Shown here: positions 24,481 through 35,830 of the stretch, piece after piece
Layout of the letters: each line of letters opens with the position of its first letter
Position numbering within the stretch: the stretch's first letter is position 1
Origin: Bubalus kerabau
Taxonomy: Eukaryota; Chordata; Mammalia; Artiodactyla; Bovidae
Direction: 5' to 3'
Assembly (NCBI RefSeq): GCF_029407905.1
Contig: NC_073637.1
Span: 55,924,501-55,988,500 of the forward strand
DNA length: 64,000 nt
Position numbers and translations under genes: made by a program
Notes under the pieces: generated by a model
Database searches by the model: none
Told to the model about the DNA's origin: nothing
The model's input: the letters and a program-made list of their open reading frames with translations, nothing else

Positions 24481-25039
24481 AGTTATCCTAAAAGTGATGC
24501 CCAAAACATTTCTAACAAAACTGTGTCATAATAAAACCACACAGATGAAAAATCAAATTATAGGAAATTTTCAGGATAGATTAAAATTCTTCTGACAACA
24601 GTTGGAGTGTAAAGAGATGCTGATATAACAGATTAGCTCTTTCACCTAATTTTGTCAATGGAATTAAATCTAAAATTAAAGACCTAGTTGGAAAACAAAA
24701 ATCAAAATGGAAAATAGCTCATTTACCTAAAGTAAAACACCTAGAATATAGAACACTTCAAAAGAGTATTAGAATAAAAAATTAAGAACTTAAACCTGTT
24801 TCCCTGCAGATCAAACAACTAGGTGGCCCACTTCCTAATCAACTATATATTGTCAGGGACCTTGGAGGTATTATCAACAAAAGGGGTAGTGGAAAAAAAT
24901 ATTGTCCCATCTTCAAATAAAAGACAAGGCACAAAGAAAAATCCTTCAGATCAAGAGGGTGTGCTAGGGAAGGAAAAAGTGCCCAATATTCCGCCTTACC
25001 CTTAAATACTCAAAGTGAATTAATTATAAATATAGAGGA
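24481..25039 (+). pseudogene. Possible gag remnant of the class I provirus
   Basis: A-rich sequence between the CHR SINE and the BovB scrap. It reads short retroviral-gag-like stretches in changing frames (around 24580-24620 and 24820-25000) but no diagnostic motif such as a zinc knuckle. The call rests mainly on its place just upstream of protease. Confidence 0.35.
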
Positions 25040-25119
25040 TGTTGGTGATGGACTTGGAAGCCTGGTGTGCTGCAGTCCAGGGGTCACAAAGAGTTGGACA
25101 TGACTGAGCAATTGAACTG
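25040..25119 (+). mobile_element. BovB/Bov SINE extreme 3' end
   Basis: An 80-bp scrap ending TTGAACTGAACTGATGGA, directly followed by a MaLR LTR. With so little sequence, BovB and Bov SINE cannot be told apart with certainty; the GAACT units favour BovB. Confidence 0.75.
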
Positions 25120-25552
25120 AACTGATGGACTGAACTGTGCCCCCAATCCATATGTTGAAGCCCTAACTCCCAATGTAACTGTATTTGTAAATAGGTTTCA
25201 AATCTGAATTACCTATAAGGAGGCAATAAAGGTTAGGTAGTTATAAGAATGCAGTTAAATCTGACAGGATTAGTGTCCTTATAAGAGGAAACATCAGAGA
25301 GTTCTCCCTTTCTGTTCCCCTTACCACTCCCAGCTCCTCATCACACACCATCCCATATACACAAGAAAAGCCATGTCAACACACAGCATGGGAGAAAGTG
25401 GTCAATTGCAAACCAGGAAGACAGCTCTCACCAGAAACTGAATTCACTGGTACCTTGAACATGGACTTCCCAGCTTCCAGAACTGTGAGAAATTTATTTT
25501 TTAAGTCACTCTATGCTGTTTTATTACAGCAGCTCAAGCTCACTAATAGAGA
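25120..25552 (+). mobile_element. MaLR (MLT1-like) LTR inside the provirus
   Basis: Starts GGACTGAACTGTGCCCCCAA, with CCATATGTTGAAGCCCTAAC, TTAGTGTCCTTATAAGAGGA and CTTCCAGAACTGTGAGAAAT, and ends near CTCACTAATAGA. Immediately after it the retroviral protease motif begins, so it was inserted at or near the gag/protease boundary. Confidence 0.8.
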
Positions 25553-27434
25553 GTCAAGCTCATTGACTCCTGGTGGATACAGGTGCCATTCTTTCTACAA
25601 TAACGCCTGCCAGCTTTGTTCAACCTTCCTCTGCGTAGGCATGACAAGCAGGTGGTAGCTGTTTCAAACAACCCACAGATTTTCCCTCTTGTCCCTAATT
25701 GTGACCTCTGAGCCCCTTACTGGAAAATATTCCTTCCTGCTTTGTGATTTAATAGGAAGTTTTAATAGGAAGATACTTTGTTTGCAAATGGAATTGTAAC
25801 ATTAAATGTACATCAGTGGGGTTCTCATGGTTCCAGAGGATTCCTCTATCCATAAGAATTGTGTCTGTACTGTATATATTTTGCCTTCTTAATTTTTGAT
25901 TCACATCCCAAGTAAATATCTTGCTACTCTACCTGACACTCCTGAACTAAAAATTCCAATGACATCAGAGATAGAATAACCTATTAAAGTTCAAATAGAT
26001 TCTATAAAATTGATACCCAAACTTCTCCCAATATCCCTTGAGGCCAGAAGCAAAGAAGGGTTCAAATCTGTAGTTTCAAGACATATACAAAGGTCTCATA
26101 TCCAGTACTAGCTCTGCTAACACTCTCATTCTGCCAGTAAATAAAACAATTGGATGAGGATATCAATTTGTTAAAGACCTCAAGGCAATCAACAAACCTA
26201 TTATCCATCTTTCCTCAGTAGTAGTACCTAACCAAATAGCAGTCTTTATCATTTCCTCCTGAGGCAACTTGCAAGAATGTTATCACAGAGCACGTAAGAA
26301 TGATTTCCAATCAGAGGTCCAGGATCACCATTGAGGATAATAGGGAAACTCTGTGGGTTATTCAAATACCTACCACCTGTGTGGTATGTTCATATAGAGG
26401 AAGATGGAGCAAAGACAGCAGGAGTTAATAGCATCCTCTGAGCAATTAATTTCTCCTGTAAGACACTTGTTTCATTGCATGTTTGCTCTATCTTGGTATG
26501 CCTCTAGAGCAGAAGAATCAATATCTTTCACCTTCTCCTGGAAAGGACAATATACCTGGATATCCATTTCCAGAAGTTCACTGAAGACCACTCTTGTTTT
26601 CTCCTAGGTTCTCAATTAAGACATAAAGAATCTAAATTCTCTTGTGATTCAGTTATGGTGCAACATGTAGATGATCTCTTAATTTGTTCAGACAATGAGG
26701 AATGTTCTTCAAAAACATTCTAATTATTTGTGCTTTGCCCTAGAAGAAAAGGGACTTTTATAAATTTTGAAAAGATAAATGTAATTTCTTCAAGGTCTAG
26801 TCTATTATTTAGGTCATGACATATCTCAGAAGGTCAAAACATCTCTCCTGATGGACTGAAGACTATCCAATCTTATCCTAGGACCCTTACAAAACAATAA
26901 TTGAAGGAAATATATGGGTTTAACTGGTTATTTTAACAAATGTGTAACAAATTTTTCTGAGACTGCAATACCTCTTTGAGAATTAACCAAGCCTTCAGTA
27001 ACAGAATCTCTCTTTTGGGAGCCTAAATAAGAACAGACATTCTGTAGCCTAAAGAAGTCTCTTCAACAATCTTCTCTAAATTTAACTAGCTATTAAAATC
27101 CATTTTCTCTCTTTGTGCATGAGCAATCTGAATGCCTTAGGTTTTTAATTCAATCTCATGGGAAACATCAAAAACCCATTGCTTATAATAGTTTCATCCT
27201 TGGCCTGGTTGGAATTCTTTATCTCCTGTGTTTTGGGGCAATACCTGTCACTGCCAAACCTGTTGATAGTATACTTCTGCTGAGCTACCCTTCTGCTATT
27301 CCCCTGCCTGAACTCATGGGTTCCTGTGTAGTACAGACATTAATATTGATTGAAGACGACACTTTTTTAGCCAGCCAATTAACTTCTTATGAGATTTTGT
27401 TACTCTCTTACTGTCACCTTTTTATTCACTGCTG
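25553..27434 (+). pseudogene. Class I endogenous retrovirus pro-pol remnant (protease, RT, start of RNase H)
   Basis: Gammaretrovirus-like pro-pol, broken by many stops and frameshifts. Protease is marked by LVDTGA at 25570-25587. RT domain 1 reads FVKDLKAINK near 26170-26200. The catalytic RT box reads HVDD at 26664-26675 instead of the usual YVDD. The connection domain (LGHDIS, near 26812) and the RNase H lead-in (about 27110-27300) follow in order. Order and spacing fit class I pol, and no part could make a working enzyme. The remainder of RNase H continues after the DNA transposon at 27435-28006. Confidence 0.8.
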
Positions 27435-28006
27435 CAATATGTCCATCCCTCTGTATCTATGAATAATTGGCTTCAGGCTTCTCTCCACCATACCAAAATC
27501 CACAGATACTAAATCACTTACATAAAATAGCATACTATTTGCACATAACATGCATATCCCCTCTAGATTGTTTATAATACTTTATACAATGTAAATGCTA
27601 TGTAAGTAGTTGTAAATACAATGTAAATACTATATAAATAGTTGTTGGTGAGTGGTAAATTAATGTTTTGTTTTTGGAGAGCCATTCTGATTTTTTTTGT
27701 TTTCTTTGGAATATTTTCAACCTGTTGTTGATTGAATCTACATATGCAAAACTCTTAGACACAGAAAAGTGAAAGTGAAAATGAAGTCGCTCAGTCTTGT
27801 CCGACTCTCTGCGACCCCATGGACATTGGCTTGCACCAGGCTCCTCCATCCATGGGATTTTCTAGGCAAGAGTACTGAAGTGGGTTGACATTTCCTTCTC
27901 CAGGAAATCTTCCTGACCTAGGGATCGAACCCAGGTCCCCCACATTGTGGACAGACCCTTTACCTTCTGAGCCTCAAGGGAAGTCTTAGACACAGAGGAC
28001 CAACTA
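27435..28006 (+). mobile_element. Tigger/MER2-like DNA transposon inside pol, split by a SINE
   Basis: Carries MER2 landmarks ACCAAAATCCACAGATACTA, ACAATGTAAATGCTATGTAA and the end GAGGACCAACTATA. It breaks the RNase H region. The SINE at 27766-27983 separates its last 23 bases from the rest. Confidence 0.82.
27766..27983 (-). mobile_element. Bov-tA SINE with 13-bp target-site duplication
   Basis: TCTTAGACACAGA at 27753-27765 and 27984-27996 flanks the copy exactly. It is nested in the MER2-like element, itself nested in the provirus. Confidence 0.96.
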
Positions 28007-29270
28007 TATTCTAAATTGTTATTCTCCTCTCTTTACCAGACAAAGAGGAACATCATGTTTGCCTTACCTTCCTTAAGGGATGTTCTGTACATTATTTAGA
28101 TTTATAGAGACTCCTGTTGATAACCCTGATCTAGAATTATTTGTTGATAGACTGTATTTCAAAATACAACTTGGAGGATATCAAGCAGCATATACTATCA
28201 CTAATTTAAACTCACATTTAGAATATAATTCTTTACTTGAAATAAAATCATCCCAGGTGACAGAGCTTATTTACTAGATCTTGCTAATTAGCCAAAGTCT
28301 GGAGAGTAAATATATATGCAGACAGTAGGTGTGCTTTCAGAGTAGTACATGATATTGGAATGCTTTGGGGTAAAAAAGGGATTTCTCAGCTCTGAAGGAA
28401 TTCTCAACAAAGATAGACAGTAAGTTTAAGGGAGCACTTGGATTCCCTGGTAGCTCAGATGGTAAAGAATCTGCCTGTAATACAGGAGACTCAGGTTCGA
28501 TCCCTGGGTCAGGAAGATTCCGTGGTGAAGGAAATGGCAACCCACTCCAGTATTCCTGCCTGGAAAATCCCATGGACAGAGGAGCCTGGCCAACTACAGT
28601 CCATGGGTCACAAAGAGTCAGACGCGACTGAGTGACTTCACTTTCACTTTGGATGCAATCCTACTTCATAGAGAGGCGACTATTATAAAGATTGGGGCTC
28701 ATGCACAAAGACATAAAAAGAATGCTAAAAGAAATACTCTAGCAGATTCCCATGCCAAAATAAATCATGTTTAATCAAGATTATGATTCTATAAGGGTTA
28801 ATTTATCTGAAGCAATTCAAAGAGACTGTTATAAAACAATATTTATAAGATACTCTGAAGATACCTGCTTGGTGGCATCAAATGATTTCAAAAAGATAGT
28901 AGCTAAATTTCTTCATGAAACTACTCATTGCAGTATGGACACCTGGTTATTGATTTATAAACATTGGTAGGGAAGCTAAAAAAACAGCTGAAGTTTTTTG
29001 AGAGATCATATGTTACCTATCAACCACATAACCTAGAAAAACTGAAATGATGGGACACAATCAAGACCCAAAGTCTCAAGTTTCCTTGAACAACTTGAGT
29101 TGGATTTCACATAGCTTATTACTGCTTTCAAGATGGTTTGAAGCATTTCTTGTATTAGAAGTGAAGTTCTTGAACACATGGGCCTTCCTGTTACCAGTTC
29201 ATAGGAACCTAAATTTTATATCCTTGAGGGAGTACACCAGAATGCTGTAAGTACTAATGGGAGTACATTT
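28007..29270 (+). pseudogene. Provirus RNase H and integrase remnant
   Basis: RNase H continues at about 28090-28440 with an unbroken 65-codon piece (28080-28277; LELFVDRLYF, SSQVTEL) whose catalytic-type Asp in the FVD block is retained. After the SINE (28444-28648) the RNase H end reads ADSHAK (near 28742). Integrase follows: an N-terminal His-containing part (HETTH, near 28915) and a catalytic-core start LEQLELDFT at 29085-29111, with its Asp at 29103-29105. Frames switch repeatedly and later integrase residues are lost. Clearly dead. Confidence 0.75.
28444..28648 (+). mobile_element. Bov-tA SINE inside RNase H
   Basis: TTGGAT at 28438-28443 and 28649-28654 flanks a little-diverged Bov-tA with a full tRNA-like head (GGTTCGATCCCTGGGTC). 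It ends in CTTCACTTTCAC. It splits the RNase H remnant. Confidence 0.93.
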
Positions 29271-30139
29271 GATAAAGAGAACCCAAGGGGTTCTGAAAGT
29301 TTTTGTTTTTTTTTTTTAATGAAAGGCTTTTGTTTTCATTTCACAGGAATCATTTGTCAAACATAAAGAGGCTTTTATCTTTATTTTAAAAAATTTTCTT
29401 TAACTTTTATGAATTTAAGAATGGCACTGGTCCTTTCAACTTTTTTGGAAGACTGTGTGTTAAGGACAGTGTAGTAACAGGTAACGTCTTACAGAGTTCT
29501 TTTATAATGGATCACATAAAGCATGTCTTGATAACCTGATATGAAAATCAGTATGTCCTATGTTAGAAACAAAATCATGCAACTTTTTAGTTACTAAAAG
29601 GTTGCAGCTTAAATTTAGCACCCTGTCTATGACAATAGGCCAAATATTTGCCACCTGGAAAAGATGAATAGCAAATTTAATGTGTACCCAGTTAATGTCT
29701 GGCCATGGTTCAGACCTCATGCTATGAACAAAAGTCTTTTTTTCCCCTAGATTTCCATGTGCCTCTGCTGGATAAATATTTCTTTCATGGTCAGGACACC
29801 TGGTCTTATTTGCCTCAGACTAATACCTCATGCACTTTTTGAACAGTGTTGCTGTTGTATGCACACAACAACTCTCATCATATAAATAACCAACCTGGAA
29901 CTAATGTCTCAGCTGTGTGCTCCAAACTGAGACCATTCTTGATTATTCAGGAAAGCTACCTAAATTACTGACTTATTGTTTTTGTGAAAAAATTGAGTAT
30001 TGTTCCCATAAATGAGACACACAAATTATACAGAAAAACTAAAAGATACATATCAATAATTGTGGTAGAAGTCATTAATGATACTACCTCTGCCATACAT
30101 GGGATACCATACATGAGTTCAATCTCATTTCATTGGCAT
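29271..30139 (+). other. Unassigned region after integrase
   Basis: This is where env would lie. No envelope motif, no polypurine tract I would defend, and no 3' LTR was seen. A TTTTTGTTTTTTTTTTTT run lies near 29301-29320. It could be decayed env or unrelated DNA. Confidence 0.35.
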
Positions 30140-30920
30140 GAATAGTGAAGGAAAAAAATCACAAAATGCTAGATTAATGTTGGCTCCTTGTAGTTTATTT
30201 TATAAAAGTTTGTACCCCTTTATCCCCATCCATATTATGCCCCCTTTCCCTCTGCCACTGATAACTACCAGTTTGTTCTCTATATCTATGAATCTGTTTT
30301 GTTATATTTGTTCATTTGTTTTATCTTTTTTAGATTCCACATGTAAGTGATAACAATGTTTGTCTTTCTCTGTCTGACTTATTTTGCTAAGAGTAATACT
30401 CAGTAGGTTCATCCATGTTGTTATTCCATTGTATATGTTATATATATACACCATGTCCTCTTTATTCATTATTATTTTGACTATTGTAAATAATGCTACT
30501 ATGAATATTGAATGTGTTTATCTTTTTAAATTAGTGATTTCATTTTCTGTAGATAAATATCCAGGAATGAAACTGCTGGATCATATTGTAATTCTATTTT
30601 TATTTATTTATTTTCTTTTTGAGAAACCGTCCATACTATTTTTCAGAGTAGTTGCACTAATTTACATCCTAACTAACAGTGTAATAGGATTCCCTTTTCT
30701 CCACATCTCACTAACATTTGTTATTTGTAGACCTTTTAATGATAATCATTCTGAAATGTTTGAGGTGATGCCTCATTGTGGTTTTAATATGCATTTCCTT
30801 GATGATTAGCAATGCTGAACATCTTTTTATTTGCCTGTTGTTCATCTGTTTATTTTCTTTGGAAAAATGACTATTCATGTCTTCTGTTCATTCTTAAATT
30901 GGATACAAGTTGCAATAAAT
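30140..30920 (-). mobile_element. Old L1 3' end
   Basis: Minus-strand L1 ORF2 end and 3' UTR: CCAGTTTGTTCTCTATATCT, TTCATCCATGTTGTTATTCC, GAATGAAACTGCTGGATCAT and GTGGTTTTAATATGCATTTC are typical of the reverse complement of mammalian L1. It may have replaced or entered the 3' part of the provirus. Confidence 0.85.
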
Positions 30921-31152
30921 GCATTACTCTAGATTGCTGGAATAGCAGTTTCTCATGATCAATATCTGCACTGAATATAGAACTTCAAAGAAACTTCAAA
31001 GAAATCTAGAATGATTGGGAGGCAAAGGGAGATATATCCAGTCATTTGCAATTTTATATACATTTTATAGTTTTCGGTAATGGCATGCTGTTTCAGAAGT
31101 TGAAAGTTCACTTGATCTAGATCCTTGAGTCATCATCCCTAGAGTAACATTT

Positions 31153-31756
31153 GCCAGTGTCTAAATTTTTGGGGCTCCAAAATCACTGCAGATGGTGATT
31201 GCAGCCATGAAATTAAAAGACGCTTACTCCTTGGAAGGAAAGTTATGACCAACCTAGACAGCATATTCAAAAGCAGAGATATTACTTTGCCAACAAAGGT
31301 CCGTCTAGTCAAGGCTATGGTTTTTCCTGTGGTCATGTATGGATGTGAGAGTTGGACTGTGAAGAAAGCTGAGCACCAAAGAATTGATGCTTTTGAACTG
31401 TGGTGTTGGAGAAGACTTTTGAGAGTCCCTTAGACTGCAAAGAGATCCAACCAGTCCATTCTAAAGGAGATCAGCCCTGGGTGTTCATTGGAAGAACTGA
31501 TGCTAAAGCTGAAACTCCAATACTTTGGCCACCTCATGCGAAGAGTTGACTCACTGGAAAAGACTCTGATGCTGGGAGGGATCAGGGGCAGGAGAAAAGG
31601 GGACGACAGAGGATGAGATGGCTGGATGGCATCACTGACTCAATGGACATGAGTTTGAGTGAACTCTGGGAGTTGTTGATGGACAGGGACGCCTGGCGTG
31701 CTGCGATTCATGGGGTGGCAAAGAGTCAGACATGACTGAGCGACTGAACTGAACCC
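31153..31756 (+). mobile_element. BovB 3' fragment
   Basis: 5'-truncated within the region after RT motif C. It carries frame pieces FKSRDITLPTKVRL and CESWTVKKAE and ends GAGCGACTGAACTGAACC with only two GAACT units. A stop at 31431-31433 breaks the frame. Confidence 0.94.
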
Positions 31757-32846
31757 TGAATCAGTTATCAGTCTTGACTCATTTGTGTGCTAATGAAAAC
31801 CTCTGTTGATGAGGTCAGCCTGGCAGAATTACAACTGCACCAAGTCCTGGATGTTTCATGATTTCTGAAAGTTATTGTAAAACTCTTTGTAGTGTGCCAT
31901 GTCACTCCAGGGATGTTTTGATTTTTCAAAAATGAAACAAATTCATGAATGTGATGTAAACCACATCAAGAGATTAGAAGAAAAAAAAACCTATGTGTGG
32001 TTACATTATTTACATAAATCAACTTAACAGTATTTTGATTAAATTCAGTAGAACTTCTTTTGTGTCCAGTATGTTGAGAGTTATGTGGTATTTATCAGAT
32101 GTAGCTTTAATGTATCACAAAGCCCTTTCTAAAATGGAAAAAAAAAAAAAAAAACAGAACTGATTTTCCACATCCTTGAATAACACTTCACCCTGTGCAA
32201 ACCAAAAATATATGTGTTTAGTGAACTTAATCCAGTGAGTGGTATTTCCACAGATCTTTTCATTTATAACTGAAGTATATTTTAAACTTTAGAATAAGTT
32301 ACTGAGACAGTGAATTTTGAAAATTTGTCTCTTAGATATAGAAATAAATGGCCATTCTGTTTATAAATATGAAATTCAATGAAAGTTAACCTTTCTTATT
32401 ACATCTATATGCATTTTCCTAATGAGTAAAATATGAGTAAAATAAATATTTTATTCATTTTCCTAATGAGTAAAATAAATACAAATTCTTTGTAAAGTGC
32501 AATTCAAGACTATAGTACAATTTTAGATAATTGCGTCATTTCAAGTTAAAATGTAACTTCTTAACACATTAACATTGATGTTACATAGATTTCTTAAAAT
32601 TGGTTATTGTATTTTTCCCTCATTTTGTTATCAGTTATAGCTAAGTCTCTTGGAATTCAGTTGACAAAGTCATCTCAATTTTTTTTATTTATTTCAAATA
32701 CTGCATGAAGAAAGAGAAAAGATAAAATTCTAGTTCTGTGAGCACTAACATTACTTCTTTATCAAAATAATTATTTTCTCATGCTAGAACATTAGGACCA
32801 AAAGCTAAATGGTGAGAAAGACTATAGTTGCCAATTTATCAGGCAA
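31757..32846. other. Unannotated AT-rich stretch
   Basis: Poly(A) at about 32138-32154. A direct repeat of TTCCTAATGAGTAAAAT occurs near 32415 and 32459. Nothing gene-like. Confidence 0.45.
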
Positions 32847-33345
32847 GCATGAATGCTTAGTCGCTAAGTCATGTCTGACTCTTTGCCACCCCTTGAACTG
32901 TAGCCAATACTTTGGCCACCTGATGCAAAGAACTGATTCATTTGAAAATACCCTGATGCTGGAAAAGATTGAAGGCAGGAGGGGAAGGGGACTACAAAGG
33001 ATGAGATGGTTGGATGGCATCACTGAATCAATGGACATGAGTTTGAGTAAACTCTGGGAGTGGGTGATGGACAGGGAGGCCTGGTGTGCTGCATTCCATG
33101 GGGTCACAAAGAGTCAGACACAACTGAGCAACTGAACTGAACTAAACTGAACTGAATTGTAGCCTGTCAGGTTCCTCTGTCCATGGGATTTCCCAGGCAA
33201 GAATTCCGGAGTGAGCTGCAGTGCCCTCCTCCAGGGATCTTCCCGATCCAGGGGTTGAACCCAGGTCTCCTGTATCTCCTGTATTGCCATGCAGATTCTT
33301 TACCTGCATCTCCTGCATTTGGCACTAAGATTCAATGAGTCACAT
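32847..33345 (-). mobile_element. Bov-tA SINE split by BovB
   Basis: The SINE 3' part is at 32847-32905 and its middle and tRNA-like head at 33165-33345 (GGGTTGAACCCAGGTCTCCT). It reads continuously once 32906-33164 is removed. Confidence 0.92.
32906..33153 (+). mobile_element. BovB fragment nested in a SINE, with target-site duplication
   Basis: GAACTGTAGCC (32895-32905) and GAATTGTAGCC (33154-33164) flank the insertion with one mismatch. The BovB runs from the QYFGHL coding block to a tail of GAACT-type units. Confidence 0.95.
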
Positions 33346-34512
33346 GGGAAGCCGACTTTACCAGGCTGATGCTACCATCATTATTATTTGGATAGCTGAT
33401 TACACAGTTTTCAGTTTCAACTACTTAAATCTTGTTCTTTAATTGCAATGTACATCCAATTCAAAAATAAACCTGTCCAATATTCAGGTTAGGTATTTTG
33501 TATAGAGTATTCAATTTTGTCTTTATCAGTGCTAGGATGAATCTTAAAGTGCCTCTCACTGAAGGTACTTATTCTACTTCATCAGAATTCAAAGTTTTTA
33601 TCTTAAAGACAAAAATCTCTATGGGTAAAACAGTAGTTTATCAATTTTGTGGTTACACATAGTAATAAGATTCTGAATGAGTTATAGTTCCTTTAATCAA
33701 GTTAGAGGAGTCAGAGAACCTCTCCTTTCTGGATACAGTGATGAGTCTAAAAGACTGTGACTCAAATTTCTCCTGAAATTCTTCAAATTGAAGTGCATAA
33801 TCTTTTCTCTTTAGTCATAATATTTTATAGAGATGTTCATAAGTTTCCTATAGCTATCATTCCAGATTAGTGCAGTAAGAGTAGGAAATAAATACTTGGA
33901 GAAAAGCAAAGATAAAAGAGAGTCCAAGAAATATTGATCTAATGTTTCAGGTCATTCTCACCCAAAACCCCTCTTTTTCTAATCATGTCAATGACTAAAT
34001 TTCTATTTTGTTAAATCAAAAAGTGTCATTCTCACATGTTAAAGAAGACTGGTTAATCTAGAAAGTGATGTCTGATAAGTGTGGCAAGTGGCTGAACTTA
34101 GCAAGCACAGAATAGTTACTATGACTTCAGATTTCATATATCCTCCTAAGTGGTAATCCATATAGCCAGCTGAATAATTCTCTTTTGCAGTTTAGGGGCT
34201 CAAAGCATCTAGCCACTGAAGCTGTAATGTTAGGAAATTTTCTAGAATAAAGTCAATAGTTTTTCATGTTTTAGGTGCTTGTTTTGATAAGCAACCACTT
34301 AAAGTTTTAAATTCACACAAAGATACACTCTCTTGCAAATATAAATGCACATACAAATAAAGATACGATGGAACATCTAAACCAAAATGGAGGTGGATTT
34401 AAACATCAATATATAAATGTTATAGAAAAACACACCAAAAACTTAGATGTTTTGTAAACAATTCCAGTTTGTTTCTTTGAGCCCTTAACTAACTGACAAA
34501 TGCCTTTTGAAG
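33346..34512. other. Unannotated stretch
   Basis: AT-rich sequence without recognisable repeat, exon or RNA gene. Confidence 0.5.
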
Positions 34513-34735
34513 GCTTTCCAGATGGTGCAGTTGATAAAGAATCTACCTGCCAATGCAGGGGACACAAGAGATACCAGTTCAGCCCCTGGCTTGGGAAGAT
34601 CCCCTGGAAGAGGAAATGACAACCTACACCAGTATTCTTGCCTGGAAAATTCCATGAATAGAGGAGCCGGCAGGCTATAGTCCATGGGGTCACAAAGAGT
34701 CAGACATGACTGAGCACATAGGCATACACTCCTTT
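34513..34735 (+). mobile_element. Bov-tA SINE
   Basis: Plus-strand copy with head GGCTTTCCAGATGGTGCAGT and end AAGAGTCAGACATGACTGAG. Moderately diverged. Confidence 0.92.
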
Positions 34736-34869
34736 TAACAAATTTTATGGTATGGATAAGAAAGTGTGAAAGGGCCAGCTCAAATATGTTGAATAAGAAC
34801 AGTTACTTCTTCACACATGACTTGTTTTGAAGTACCATTTTAACAAGAAGGCAAGATCCTAGATAGAAT

Positions 34870-35386
34870 TGCCAGGTTACTTTCTTGCTCTCAGTTTTTG
34901 TTTCCTTGTAGTAAGTAATTAGAACGATAGACTAGTTATAGCTTAAGCAGGCAGGATTTACTAAGCAGGCAGCAAGCAGTATTTCCTCGAGGTCTTTGAC
35001 TTGTTTTTACAAAGGATTGTAATGGCAGACTAGTTAGAGCTCAAGCAGGCAGGAACAGGTGGCCTGCAATTTACTCAGGAAACGAAAGTGGATCAACCTC
35101 CTTAGACGTAGTCTTGACTTTTGGACTTCCCTTTTTATACTTTTGTGTCTTCCCTTTGGTGGTTCTGAGGGCTAGATTGGTTATTCCCCAAGCAAATTAG
35201 GGCTTGTACCCACATGTATTCAAGACCAATCAGGGAAGGGAGCTTATTTGGCATGTCACTCCAGTCCAAGGCTTCCCCTTTCTGCAGGCTTCTCCCTTTC
35301 TTTGTTGCTTTGTTAGTTTTTTTCTAGTCACTGTTTTTCTCAACCACCATTTTGGACTCCTTATTCCCTACTTTAACTACCTAACA
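34870..35386 (-). mobile_element. Solo LTR of a ruminant endogenous retrovirus, 4-bp duplication
   Basis: Read on the minus strand it starts TGTTAGGTAGTTAAAGTAGG and ends CCTGGCA, with a TATA-like GTATAAAAAG at 35131-35140. GAAT is found on both sides (34866-34869 and 35387-35390). A 4-bp duplication is the size usual for gammaretrovirus-like (class I) integration. No internal coding region remains, so this is a solo LTR. Confidence 0.82.
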
Positions 35387-35390
35387 GAAT

Positions 35391-35830
35391 TCACTTGAAG
35401 AGATAAACAGTTTTGCTCTGTATTTATTAGCCTTTGGTTCATTCCTAACAGCAGTCAGATGTCTAGTTTAAGTTTTCAGATAAAGTTGAGAAGAATGTGG
35501 ATTAATCAGAGGAAACTCATTGTCACCTAAAGGGAAAAAACATAAAGAAAATCTTCAAAGCACCTGTTATGCAAATGATAAACAAGGATAAGAGTATTTA
35601 TTTGTGTGTAATACAAAAGCAGTAAAGATAAAACACAGTAAGCAAGCTCTGCAAGACCTTCATAAATATGAAGTCAGAACAAAATGAAAGTCTACAAGTT
35701 GTGTCACATCCTTTGGTTTAGTCACCAATTAGGTCTGATTTTTAACATTTTCAAGTTTCCCTTTTTATTCTAAGGATAAAATGCATATACAGCAAAGTTG
35801 AATCATTTCCTTTATATATTTTTTTAATTA
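35391..35830. other. Unannotated stretch
   Basis: Nothing recognised. Confidence 0.5.

Noticed and set aside
27115..27462. Plus-strand 115-codon frame
   Set aside because: Not a host gene: the N-terminal part is the RNase H lead-in of the provirus and the rest runs into the MER2-like transposon.
29301..29320. Polypurine tract or poly(A) tail of the provirus
   Set aside because: It is a T-run on the coding strand of the provirus, the wrong strand for a polypurine tract, and no LTR follows.
30384..30809. Plus-strand 141-codon hydrophobic frame that could suggest a membrane protein
   Set aside because: It lies on the reverse complement of an L1 3' end. Hydrophobicity comes from T-rich codons.
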